From contig QVQC01000079.1 in NCBI GenBank assembly GCA_003428585.1, positions 62,001 through 126,000 of the forward strand: a stretch of DNA of 64,000 nucleotides, read 5' to 3'. The notes under the pieces were generated by a model. The model saw nothing but the letters and a program-made list of their open reading frames with translations, made no database searches and was not told the origin of the DNA. The position numbers were made by a program, and so were the translations under genes. Source of the DNA: Nioella halotolerans. Lineage in GTDB: Bacteria > Pseudomonadota > Alphaproteobacteria > Rhodobacterales > Rhodobacteraceae. Shown here piece after piece: positions 26,105-34,690 of this stretch (position 1 is its first letter; each line of letters opens with the position of its first letter).

Positions 26105-27082
26105 ATGTATGCACAGATGATCAAATCCGAAGCCTCGAACGAGGATCCGGCAAAGCTGGAGGCGTTCCAGGCCCGGATCGACGCCGGCGAAAAGATCGAG
26201 CCGCGCGACTGGATGCCCGAGGGCTACCGCAAGACGCTGATCCGCCAGATCGGCCAGCACGCGCATTCCGAGGTGGTCGGCCAATTGCCGGAAGGCAACT
26301 GGATCACCCGCGCGCCGACGCTGGAACGCAAGGCGATCCTGCTGGCCAAGGTGCAGGACGAGGCGGGGCACGGGCTCTACCTCTACTCGGCGGCGGAAAC
26401 GCTCGGCGTCAGCCGCGATGAGCTGATCGAGCTGCTGCACGAGGGCAAGATGAAGTATTCCTCAATCTTCAACTATCCGACGCTGAACTGGGCCGATATC
26501 GGCGCCGTGGGCTGGCTGGTCGATGGCGCGGCGATCGTGAACCAGGTGGCGTTGCAGCGCACCTCCTACGGGCCTTACAGCCGCGCCATGGTGCGGATCT
26601 GCAAGGAAGAAAGCTTTCACGCGCGGCAGGGCTACGATGCGATCCGCGCGATGGCCTTCGGCACGCCCGCACAGAAGCGGCAGGCGCAGGATGCGCTTGA
26701 CCGGCTCTGGTTCCCGGCGCTGATGATGTTCGGCCCCTCGGACGCGGAATCGGTGCATTCGGAACAGTCGATGGCGTGGAAGATCAAGGTGAAGTCGAAC
26801 GACGAACTGCGCCAGCAATTCGTCGACCAGACCATCCCGCAGATCGAATATCTCGGCCTCGACCTGCCTGATCCGGGCATCACGTGGAACGAGGACCGCG
26901 GGCATTACGATTTCAGCGAACCGGACTGGTCGGAATTCTTCAACGTGATCAAGGGTAACGGCCCGTGCAACGTGGACCGTATGGCCGATCGCAAGGCGGC
27001 GTGGGACGATGGCGCGTGGGTGCGCGACGGGCTCTTGGCCCATGCGCGCAAGAAACAGGCCGCCAATCTCGCGGCGGAATAA
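26105..27082 (+). CDS. paaA: Phenylacetyl-CoA epoxidase, catalytic subunit A
   Basis: Di-iron subunit of the ring 1,2-phenylacetyl-CoA epoxidase. The 325-aa ferritin-like protein retains the iron-ligand ExxH pairs: Glu86-Ala-Gly-His89 and Glu169-Ser-Phe-His172, 83 residues apart, close to the 81 in Escherichia coli PaaA. It is the first epoxidase gene, followed by paaB after 35 nt. The residues argue for full activity. Confidence 0.95.
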   Translation: MYAQMIKSEASNEDPAKLEAFQARIDAGEKIEPRDWMPEGYRKTLIRQIGQHAHSEVVGQLPEGNWITRAPTLERKAILLAKVQDEAGHGLYLYSAAETLGVSRDELIELLHEGKMKYSSIFNYPTLNWADIGAVGWLVDGAAIVNQVALQRTSYGPYSRAMVRICKEESFHARQGYDAIRAMAFGTPAQKRQAQDALDRLWFPALMMFGPSDAESVHSEQSMAWKIKVKSNDELRQQFVDQTIPQIEYLGLDLPDPGITWNEDRGHYDFSEPDWSEFFNVIKGNGPCNVDRMADRKAAWDDGAWVRDGLLAHARKKQAANLAAE

Positions 27083-27117
27083 CGGCGGCGCGCCAGCAAA
27101 GGGAGAGGAGATCCCAG

Positions 27118-27402
27118 ATGAAACACGAATGGCCCCTGTGGGAGATTTTCATTCGCGGCCAGCACGGGCTGAGCCACCGCCACGTCGGAAGCCTGCATGC
27201 CCCGGACGCCGAGATGGCGGTGAAGAACGCCCGCGACGTCTACACCCGCCGTAACGAGGGCGTGTCGATCTGGGTCGTGGAGGCGCGGCATATCGCGGCC
27301 AGCGTGCCCTCGGAAAAGGGGCCGATGTTCGAGCCGTCCGAAAGCAAGATCTACCGCCACCCGACCTTCTACGACATTCCCGATGAAGTGGGGCACATGT
27401 GA
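27118..27402 (+). CDS. paaB: Phenylacetyl-CoA epoxidase subunit B
   Basis: Small (94 aa) bridging subunit of the PaaABCE complex. The N-terminal Trp-Pro-Leu-Trp-Glu-Ile-Phe-Ile-Arg block and the C-terminal Tyr-Arg-His-Pro-Thr-Phe-Tyr segment are PaaB hallmarks. It follows a GGGAGAGGAG ribosome site and shares one base of its stop codon with the paaC start (TGATG). Confidence 0.95.
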   Translation: MKHEWPLWEIFIRGQHGLSHRHVGSLHAPDAEMAVKNARDVYTRRNEGVSIWVVEARHIAASVPSEKGPMFEPSESKIYRHPTFYDIPDEVGHM

Positions 27403-28163
27403 TGACCCGTGACGAGGCCCTGTTCGAATTCCTCCTGCGCATGGGGGATAACACGCTGATCCTCGGCCACCGGGTATCGGAATGGTGCGGCCATTCCCCG
27501 GTGCTGGAAGAAGACATCGCGCTGGCCAATACGGCGCTCGACATGATCGGGCAGACGCAGCTTTGGCTGGGTCTGGCCGGCGAGGTGGAGGGCAAGGGCC
27601 GTTCGGCCGATGACCTCGCCTTCCGGCGCGATGCATGGGATTTCCGCAACGTGCTGCTTTGCGAATTGCCCAACGGCGATTTCGGCCAGACCCTGATGCG
27701 CCAGTTCCTTTACGACGCATGGTCGCTTGGCATGCTTGACCGGCTCAAGACCTCGTCCGAGGCGCGCGTCGCCGAGATTGCCGAGAAGGCGCTCAAGGAA
27801 GTGACCTACCACCTTGAGCGGTCCGGCGACACCGTGATCGGCCTTGGGGATGGAACCGAGGAAAGTCACACCCGGATGCAGAAAGCGCTCGATTACCTCT
27901 GGCCGTATGTCGGAGAGATGTTCGAAAAAGACAAGGTGGACGAGGTGATGATCGCGGCCGGGATCGCCCCTGACCCCGCCGATCTGCGCCCACGCTATGA
28001 CGAAACGGTGTCCCGCGTCTTCGCCGAGGCGACGCTGACGATCCCCGATGGCAGCTACGTCCACAAGGGCGGGCGCACCGGCCGGATGCACACCGAGCAT
28101 CTGGGCCACCTGCTGACAAGCATGCAGTGGTTGCAGCGGGCCTATCCGGGGGCGGCGTGGTGA
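27402..28163 (+). CDS. paaC: Phenylacetyl-CoA epoxidase subunit C
   Basis: Non-catalytic ferritin-like partner of PaaA, 253 aa (E. coli PaaC 248). Asp-Glu-Ala-Leu-Phe-Glu-Phe-Leu-Leu-Arg-Met-Gly-Asp-Asn near the N-terminus and Gly-Asp-Gly-Thr-Glu-Glu-Ser-His in the second half are typical. The ATG at 27402 overlaps the paaB stop; a GTG one codon earlier is a less likely start. Its stop overlaps the GTG start proposed for paaD. Confidence 0.94.
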   Translation: MTRDEALFEFLLRMGDNTLILGHRVSEWCGHSPVLEEDIALANTALDMIGQTQLWLGLAGEVEGKGRSADDLAFRRDAWDFRNVLLCELPNGDFGQTLMRQFLYDAWSLGMLDRLKTSSEARVAEIAEKALKEVTYHLERSGDTVIGLGDGTEESHTRMQKALDYLWPYVGEMFEKDKVDEVMIAAGIAPDPADLRPRYDETVSRVFAEATLTIPDGSYVHKGGRTGRMHTEHLGHLLTSMQWLQRAYPGAAW

Positions 28164-28630
28164 GCACGATGACCCGTCCCGCGACCGATCAGGTCTGGAA
28201 ATGGCTGGCCGAGGTGCCGGACCCGGAGATCCCGGCGATCTCTCTCGTCGATCTCGGCATCATCCGCGATGTGGCATGGCAGGGCGATACCCTGACCGTC
28301 ACCATCACGCCGACCTATTCGGGCTGCCCCGCGACAAGCGTGATCGCCATGGATGTCGAGGCCGCCCTGCGTGCCCATGGTATCGAGAAGCTGGAACTCA
28401 AGCGCCAACTCTCGCCGGCTTGGACCACCGACTGGCTGACCGAGCAAGGTCGCGCCAAGCTGGAAGCCTACGGCATCGCGCCGCCGCAGCCCGCGGGCGG
28501 GCCAAGTCGCTGCCCGCAATGCCAGAGCACCAACCTTGAACGGATCAGCCAGTTCGGGTCCACCCCGTGCAAGGCGACGTGGCGCTGCCGCGACTGCCTT
28601 GAACCGTTCGATTATTTCAAGTGCATCTGA
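28160..28630 (+). CDS. paaD: Phenylacetate degradation protein PaaD (Fe-S maturation factor type)
   Basis: MIP18/DUF59-type protein needed for epoxidase maturation. The 156-aa protein has the Asp-Pro-Glu-Ile-Pro motif (about residues 18-22) and Ser-Gly-Cys-Pro-Ala-Thr, and a C-terminal zinc-ribbon-like region with Cys-Pro-Gln-Cys and Cys-Arg-Asp-Cys pairs, ending Phe-Lys-Cys-Ile. The GTG at 28160 overlaps the paaC stop (GTGA), in keeping with the coupling seen elsewhere; the ATG at 28169 is the alternative. Confidence 0.92.
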   Translation: MSTMTRPATDQVWKWLAEVPDPEIPAISLVDLGIIRDVAWQGDTLTVTITPTYSGCPATSVIAMDVEAALRAHGIEKLELKRQLSPAWTTDWLTEQGRAKLEAYGIAPPQPAGGPSRCPQCQSTNLERISQFGSTPCKATWRCRDCLEPFDYFKCI

Positions 28631-28642
28631 GGGAGGAGCCCC

Positions 28643-29713
28643 ATGGCGCGCTTTCATGACCTGACCGTCACCGACGTTCAAAAGACCATCCGCGACGCCG
28701 TTGTCGTGACCCTGAAACCCGAGAGCCCCGAGGCGTTCGAATTCAAGCAGGGGCAATACCTGACCTTTCGCCGCGACTTCGACGGCGAGGAATTGCGCCG
28801 CTCCTATTCCATTTGCGCTGGCCGCGGCGAGGGGCTGTTGCGCGTAGGCATCAAGCGAGTCGAGGGCGGCGCCTTTTCCACATGGGCCAACGAAGAACTG
28901 AAGGTCGGCGATACGCTGCAGGCGATGCCGCCGATGGGCGGGTTCTATACGCCGCTCGATCCGGATGCCGCGCGCCATTACCTCGGTTTCGCGGGTGGTT
29001 CGGGGATTACCCCGGTTCTGTCGATCATCAAGACCACGCTGCAGGAAGAACCGGCGTCCAGCTTCACGCTGGTCTATGCAAACAAGGGCGTGAACACGAT
29101 CATGTTCCGCGAGGAGCTTGAAGACCTCAAGAACGTCTACATGGGGCGTTTCAACGTCATCCACGTTCTGGGCAGCGACGCGCAGGAGATCGAGCTTTTC
29201 ACCGGTCGCGTCACTGAGGAGAAGGTAGGCGAGCTTGCGCGCAGCGGCTGGATCGACATCGACGCCGCCGATACCGCCTTCATCTGCGGGCCGGAGCCGA
29301 TGATGCTAGGCATCGCCAAGGCGCTGCGCGACCACGGGCTTTCCGATGCGCAGATCAAGTTCGAGCTATTCGCCTCCGCCCAACCCGGGCGGTTGAAGCG
29401 CAAGGTGGTTTCGAAACAGGCGGCCCGCGCCGCGAACCAGGCGTCGATCTCTGTCACGCTTGACGGGGCGACGCAGGTGGTGAGCGTGGGCAAGGATACC
29501 AGCGTTCTGGACGCGGCGTTGGAAAACGCGCTCGATGCGCCTTTTGCTTGCAAGGCGGGCGTCTGTTCGACCTGCCGTTGCCGGGTGCTGGAAGGCGAGG
29601 TCGAGATGGTCGCCAACCACGCGCTGGAGGATTACGAGGTGGACAAGGGCTATGTCCTGTCTTGCCAGTCCTATCCCGTCAGCGACCGCGTGGTCGTGGA
29701 TTATGACCAGTAA
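28643..29713 (+). CDS. paaE: Phenylacetyl-CoA epoxidase reductase subunit E
   Basis: Reductase that passes electrons from NADPH to PaaA. The 356-aa protein has an FNR-type FAD/NAD module (Arg-Ser-Tyr-Ser-Ile-Cys for FAD, Gly-Gly-Ser-Gly-Ile-Thr-Pro for NADPH) and a C-terminal plant-type 2Fe-2S ferredoxin domain with Cys-x4-Cys-x2-Cys and a distal Cys near the end. Length equals E. coli PaaE. Preceded by GGGAGGAG. Confidence 0.95.
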   Translation: MARFHDLTVTDVQKTIRDAVVVTLKPESPEAFEFKQGQYLTFRRDFDGEELRRSYSICAGRGEGLLRVGIKRVEGGAFSTWANEELKVGDTLQAMPPMGGFYTPLDPDAARHYLGFAGGSGITPVLSIIKTTLQEEPASSFTLVYANKGVNTIMFREELEDLKNVYMGRFNVIHVLGSDAQEIELFTGRVTEEKVGELARSGWIDIDAADTAFICGPEPMMLGIAKALRDHGLSDAQIKFELFASAQPGRLKRKVVSKQAARAANQASISVTLDGATQVVSVGKDTSVLDAALENALDAPFACKAGVCSTCRCRVLEGEVEMVANHALEDYEVDKGYVLSCQSYPVSDRVVVDYDQ

Positions 29714-29725
29714 GGGGGCGAGGCG

Positions 29726-30478
29726 ATGGAGATGACGATCGAGGACTACCTGGCGCAGGGCGGCGTTCTGACCAGTCCCGCCAACGTGCCGCCGCGCTAC
29801 CGTGCCGAGCTGATGAAGCTGATGGCCAGTTTCGTCGACAGCGAACTGGCCGGGGCCGCGGGCTTTGCCGATATCATCAACGAGGGCCCCGGCATCAAGG
29901 AACGGATCGCGGCGGCGCGGATCGTTCTGGAAAAGACCGATCACGCCGACAAGGTGCTGACACTCATGGGTGATTTCGGCGCCGACACGGCGCGTTATGC
30001 CAATCACCACCCATGGGCCGCGCGGCTGGATCGTGACGCCGATATCGGCGCGCGGCGCGGTGAGCGCGATATGCGGTTGGCGGTGTTCAACTACCCGCTG
30101 GCCGGCTGGGCCGACGCGGTGGTGATGAACCTGTTGATGGGGCGCGCCGTGGTGGTGCAGCTTGGCGACATGCAGATGGTGTCCTACCAGCCGCTGGCCG
30201 GCGCATTCCGGGCGATCGCCCCGGTCGAACTGCGCCACGCGGAACTGGCCGAGGAAGGGCTGGCGCGGCTGATCTCCGAAGGGCAGGGGGGCGACCTGCA
30301 AGCCAGCGTCGCCTATTGGTGGCCGCGGGTCGCGGCAAGCTTCGGGCAGGGCGACACCGACCGGTTCGACCAGCTGCGCGCCATGGGGCTGCGCCATGCC
30401 GAACGCGGCGCGCTGCTGTCGCGGTGGCAGGCGGAGGCTGAGGCGGCGTTGTCGCGTGTTGGCCTCGCGGCGCCCTGA
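29726..30478 (+). CDS. Additional PaaA/PaaC-family (PF05138) protein after paaE
   Basis: A sixth product of the epoxidase operon, 250 aa, of the phenylacetate-catabolic ferritin-like family but distinct from PaaA and PaaC. It keeps one ExxH pair (Glu168-Leu-Arg-His171); the first pair is lost, since the segment aligning with the PaaA Asp-Glu-Ala-Gly-His site reads Lys-Thr-Asp-His-Ala-Asp-Lys. A full di-iron centre is therefore unlikely. It begins 12 nt after paaE with GGGGGCGAGG as ribosome site and ends 6 nt before the convergent LysR gene. It may be a structural or chaperone-like partner of the complex; no function is established to my knowledge. Confidence 0.82.
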   Translation: MEMTIEDYLAQGGVLTSPANVPPRYRAELMKLMASFVDSELAGAAGFADIINEGPGIKERIAAARIVLEKTDHADKVLTLMGDFGADTARYANHHPWAARLDRDADIGARRGERDMRLAVFNYPLAGWADAVVMNLLMGRAVVVQLGDMQMVSYQPLAGAFRAIAPVELRHAELAEEGLARLISEGQGGDLQASVAYWWPRVAASFGQGDTDRFDQLRAMGLRHAERGALLSRWQAEAEAALSRVGLAAP

Positions 30479-30484
30479 CGCCGC

Positions 30485-31336
30485 TCAGGCACCCGCGCGC
30501 AGCCAGTCTTCCACGATCTCGCGTGCCGCCCCACGTGGCGCCTGCTTCGGGCGGATGAGGGCCAGCCCCTTTGTCTTGTCTTTCGGCAAGTCCATGAGCC
30601 TGACAAGCCGCCCCGCTTGCAGCGCCGCGCGCGCCAAGAGGTCGGGGACAAGGGCGATGCCGTCGCCTGCCTCTGCGGCGTCCAGCGCGAGGGCGCTTTC
30701 GCGGATTTTTACCGTGTCGAACGTCATGTCCGGTGCATGGGCAGCAAACCATGCCTGCCACGGGTGGCTGGCATCCTCGATCAGCGTGTAGCCCGCGAAG
30801 AAGCTTGGTCTGGCGATGGCGGGTGCCCGCGCGATCAGCGAGGGGCCGGTGACGGCAACCGGGCTGAGTGGTGCGAGGCGGTCCACCGTCACGCCCGTGC
30901 GGGGGGGCGGCGCGCCGAGGCAAAGGGCGAAATCCGCGCCCGAGGTTTCCGGCGTAGCGGTTGTCAGGATCTGCAACTCGATCCCCGGATGCGCCTCTGC
31001 AAAGCGCGGCAGCCGCGGCATCAGCCATTTCGCGGCGAGGGAGGGGGGCAACGCGACGCTGATACGGCCGGATTGGGTGTTTACTTCTTCTAAAGCCGAC
31101 TGAATCTGCCCCATGGCAACGCCAACGGGGTTGTGCAGGCGCAGACCCGCATCGGTCAGGCGCAGGCCGCGATGGCTCCGGTCGAAGAGTCGAACGTCAA
31201 GGGCGGCCTCCAATTGTTTGATTTGTTGTGATAATGCGCCTTCCGTTACGCAGAGTTCCAGCGCCGCATCCCGCAAGGATCCGTGGCGCGCGACGGCGTC
31301 GAAGACGCGCAAAGCGTTGAGGTTCAGCGTTGTCAT
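30485..31336 (-). CDS. LysR-family transcriptional regulator (GcvA-like)
   Basis: LTTR of 283 aa with an N-terminal winged helix (residues about 5-64: Leu-Arg-Val-Phe-Asp-Ala-Val-Ala-Arg-His-Gly-Ser, then Gly-Ala-Leu-Ser-Gln-Gln-Ile-Lys-Gln-Leu-Glu) and a periplasmic-binding-like effector domain. The N-terminus resembles the GcvA subgroup. A TATAAT -10 (31346-31351 on the minus strand) lies only 9 nt before the ATG, which predicts a very short leader. A CCATGC-CCC-GCATGG repeat is at 31371-31385. Target genes are not evident: it lies convergent to the epoxidase operon, back-to-tail with the paaK group. Confidence 0.88.
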   Translation of the reverse strand: MTTLNLNALRVFDAVARHGSLRDAALELCVTEGALSQQIKQLEAALDVRLFDRSHRGLRLTDAGLRLHNPVGVAMGQIQSALEEVNTQSGRISVALPPSLAAKWLMPRLPRFAEAHPGIELQILTTATPETSGADFALCLGAPPPRTGVTVDRLAPLSPVAVTGPSLIARAPAIARPSFFAGYTLIEDASHPWQAWFAAHAPDMTFDTVKIRESALALDAAEAGDGIALVPDLLARAALQAGRLVRLMDLPKDKTKGLALIRPKQAPRGAAREIVEDWLRAGA

Positions 31337-31345
31337 TGCCCTTTT

Positions 31346-31385
31346 ATTATAGGAGAGCTAAAGAAAAATACCATGCCCCGCATGG
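31346..31385 (-). promoter_or_regulatory. Probable lysR promoter with inverted repeat
   Basis: On the minus strand, a perfect TATAAT (31346-31351) sits 9 nt upstream of the lysR ATG; no good -35 is visible at 17 nt. A perfect 6-bp inverted repeat CCATGC-CCC-GCATGG (31371-31385) lies about 20 nt further upstream, in a locally AT-rich stretch. It may be an autoregulatory site. Confidence 0.45.
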
Positions 31386-31462
31386 AATGACATGGTTTGA
31401 TCAAATTCTGATGCACCTGTGTTGCCGGGGCCCGACGCTGCCATTGCAACGGGCACGGAGCC

Positions 31463-32059
31463 TCAGATCCCGTGCAGGCCCTGCAGGGTCAGGTCAGCCA
31501 CGAGCCGGGCATAATCGTCGCGCGCCTGCGCCCCGGCGCCGCTGTTCCACATGTAATACCAGTTGAGCATCCCGAAGATCGACATGGTCACCGCGCGCAG
31601 CTTGGCCCGGTCATCGCCGAAGACTTCCGGCGCCGCGCCGCGCAGGCAGTCGGACAGAAAGCGCACCATGTCGCGCTGATAGGCGCGCATCATGTCCTGC
31701 TGCTCTTCCGACAGGGAAGACAGCGCGTTGAGCTGCACCTGATGTTCGTAGTCCGACCCTTGGTAGGCGCGCAGGATCTCGCGGATGGCGCTGCGCAGCC
31801 GATCCTCGGGCGACAGGCTGGGCTCGTCCGCGGACAGAACCACGTCGCGCAGGCCCGACAGGTAGGTGTCGAGGATGTCGAACAGGATCGCATCCTTGCT
31901 GTCGTAATAGTGGTAGATGTTGGCCTTCGAGATCCCGCATTCGCGCGCAAGCTGCGCCATCGAGGCGCGGTCGAAGCCCTCGGTTGCGAAGATCTTGGCA
32001 GCCGCGTGCAGGATTTGCTCCCGCTTCTGGTCGTGGTCCTTGGCAATGGTCCGGGCCAC
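31463..32059 (-). CDS. paaR: TetR/AcrR-family regulator, PaaR-like
   Basis: TetR regulator of 198 aa. The HTH is clear: Gln-Ile-Leu-His-Ala-Ala-Ala-Lys-Ile-Phe-Ala-Thr-Glu-Gly-Phe then Gly-Ile-Ser-Lys-Ala-Asn-Ile-Tyr-His-Tyr-Tyr-Asp-Ser-Lys (to residue 54). The C-terminal half is the ligand domain. It starts with GTG at 32059, 5 nt after the paaK stop, with AGGAAAGG ahead; a long frame further upstream overlaps paaK and is a shadow. Being encoded in the paaG-paaI-paaK operon, it is the best candidate for a phenylacetyl-CoA-responsive repressor acting at 24831-24852 and 34631-34652. The symbol is by analogy. Confidence 0.8.
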   Translation of the reverse strand: MARTIAKDHDQKREQILHAAAKIFATEGFDRASMAQLARECGISKANIYHYYDSKDAILFDILDTYLSGLRDVVLSADEPSLSPEDRLRSAIREILRAYQGSDYEHQVQLNALSSLSEEQQDMMRAYQRDMVRFLSDCLRGAAPEVFGDDRAKLRAVTMSIFGMLNWYYMWNSGAGAQARDDYARLVADLTLQGLHGI

Positions 32060-32064
32060 GGGGG

Positions 32065-33378
<1,314 letters not shown>

Positions 33379-33388
33379 GTCGGTTTCC

Positions 33389-33814
33389 TCATTCTTCGAA
33401 CAACTGGCCCTTGATCGCGCGGGACTGGCCCCGGAACTCCGCGATCACGGTGCCGTGCTGGTTGGTCACGGTCACGTCGTAGATGCCGTTGCGCCCGGTC
33501 AGGCGGACTTCGCGCGCCGTGGCCGTCAACCGGTCGCCGACGCGGGCGGGCGCGATGTAGGTGATGGTGTTGGTCTGCGCGACGGTCGCCACGTTGCGGC
33601 TGTTGCAGGCGAAGGCGAAGGCGCTGTCGGCCAGCGCGAAGGTAACCCCGCCATGGCCGATATCGTGGCCGTTGGCGTGATGCGGCGCAACGGTCAGCGA
33701 CAGCGTCGCGCAGCCCTCGGTCACCTCCTCAAGCTCCATTCCGAACCATGGCGACGCATTGTCGTCGGCCCACATCGCCGCGGCGCTTTTGCGGGCGCGT
33801 TCATTCGGTGTCAT
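33389..33814 (-). CDS. paaI: Hydroxyphenylacetyl-CoA thioesterase PaaI
   Basis: Hot-dog-fold thioesterase (141 aa) that rescues CoA from dead-end ring-hydroxylated phenylacetyl-CoA. Motifs include Asn-Gly-His-Asp-Ile-Gly-His-Gly-Gly-Val-Thr-Phe-Ala-Leu-Ala-Asp-Ser-Ala with the catalytic Asp. The start overlaps the paaG stop as ATGA, so the two are coupled; paaK follows after 10 nt. Confidence 0.94.
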   Translation of the reverse strand: MTPNERARKSAAAMWADDNASPWFGMELEEVTEGCATLSLTVAPHHANGHDIGHGGVTFALADSAFAFACNSRNVATVAQTNTITYIAPARVGDRLTATAREVRLTGRNGIYDVTVTNQHGTVIAEFRGQSRAIKGQLFEE

Positions 33815-34596
33815 CGGCCCTTGAACTCCGGATCGCGCTTGTTGAGGAAGGCGCTGACGCCCTCGGCATAATCGACGCTTTCACCGCAGGTCTTCATCGC
33901 GTCGGCCTCAAGCTCCAGTTGATCAGACAGGGTATTCGTCGCGGCGGCCTGTATGCTCTGCTTCGTCAGGGACAGGCCAAGCGTCGGGCCGGTGGCCAGC
34001 CGCGCGGTCAACGCGCGCGCCTCTTCGAGCAAGCTGTCATCGGCATGGGTGCGCCAGATCAGCCCCCACTCCTCGGCCTTTTGCGCCGGCAGCGGCTCGG
34101 CGGTCATCGCCAGCCCCTTGGCGCGCGCCTCGCCCAGCAGGCGCGGCAAGTGCCAACTGCCGCCGGTATCGGGAATGAGGCCCACCTTGCTGAAACTCTG
34201 GATGAACTTCGCGCTGCCCGCGGCCAGCACGATATCGCAGGCGAGCGCGAGGTTGGCCCCCGCCCCGGCGGCGACGCCGTTCACTGCGCAAATGACCGGA
34301 CAGGGCAGGTCGCGGATGAGCCGCACGAGAGGGGCATAGAAATCGCGCACCGTCCGGCCAAGATCGGGCGGCCTGTCCATCTTCGACGGGTCGCGGTCGC
34401 CAAGATCCTGCCCGGCGCAAAAGCCGCGCCCGGCCCCAGTCAGCAAGACCGCCCGCACGCCATCGTCACGCGCGCTTTCCAGCGCGGTGCGCAGGGCAAG
34501 GTGCATCTCCTCGTTGAAACTGTTCAGCCGGTCGGGGCGGTTGAGCGTGATTTCCCGCCACCCGCCGTGATCTGCCGCCTTGATCGTGTCGCTCAT
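33811..34596 (-). CDS. paaG: 1,2-epoxyphenylacetyl-CoA isomerase
   Basis: Crotonase-fold enzyme (261 aa) converting the ring epoxide to the oxepin-CoA. It has Gly-Arg-Gly-Phe-Cys-Ala-Gly-Gln-Asp-Leu (first oxyanion loop), Ala-Ala-Gly-Ala-Gly-Ala-Asn-Leu-Ala-Leu-Ala, and Ile-Pro-Asp-Thr-Gly-Gly with the single catalytic Asp used by isomerases in place of two Glu. The ATG at 34596 sits 9 nt from GGGAGGAG; an ATG at 34602 is only 3 nt from it and is less likely. It heads the leftward paaG-paaI-paaK-tetR operon. Confidence 0.92.
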   Translation of the reverse strand: MSDTIKAADHGGWREITLNRPDRLNSFNEEMHLALRTALESARDDGVRAVLLTGAGRGFCAGQDLGDRDPSKMDRPPDLGRTVRDFYAPLVRLIRDLPCPVICAVNGVAAGAGANLALACDIVLAAGSAKFIQSFSKVGLIPDTGGSWHLPRLLGEARAKGLAMTAEPLPAQKAEEWGLIWRTHADDSLLEEARALTARLATGPTLGLSLTKQSIQAAATNTLSDQLELEADAMKTCGESVDYAEGVSAFLNKRDPEFKGR

Positions 34597-34630
34597 CTGC
34601 ATTCACTCCTCCCTTGCCGAGGAATCTCTT

Positions 34631-34652
34631 GCATAAACCGAACGGTTGGTCA
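34631..34652. promoter_or_regulatory. Operator-like sequence in the divergent paaG / hydratase-paaZ promoter
   Basis: GCATAAACCGAACGGTTGGTCA at 34631-34652 contains ACCGAACGGTTGGT, which differs from the palindrome ACCGACCGGTCGGT at two of 14 positions. It is 16/22 identical to the site before the thiolase (24831-24852). It lies in the 94-bp spacer between the divergent operons, so one bound repressor could control both. Confidence 0.6.
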
Positions 34653-34690
34653 ATAAATTCGCTCAATACCGCGAGGGATGGGAGGACAAC

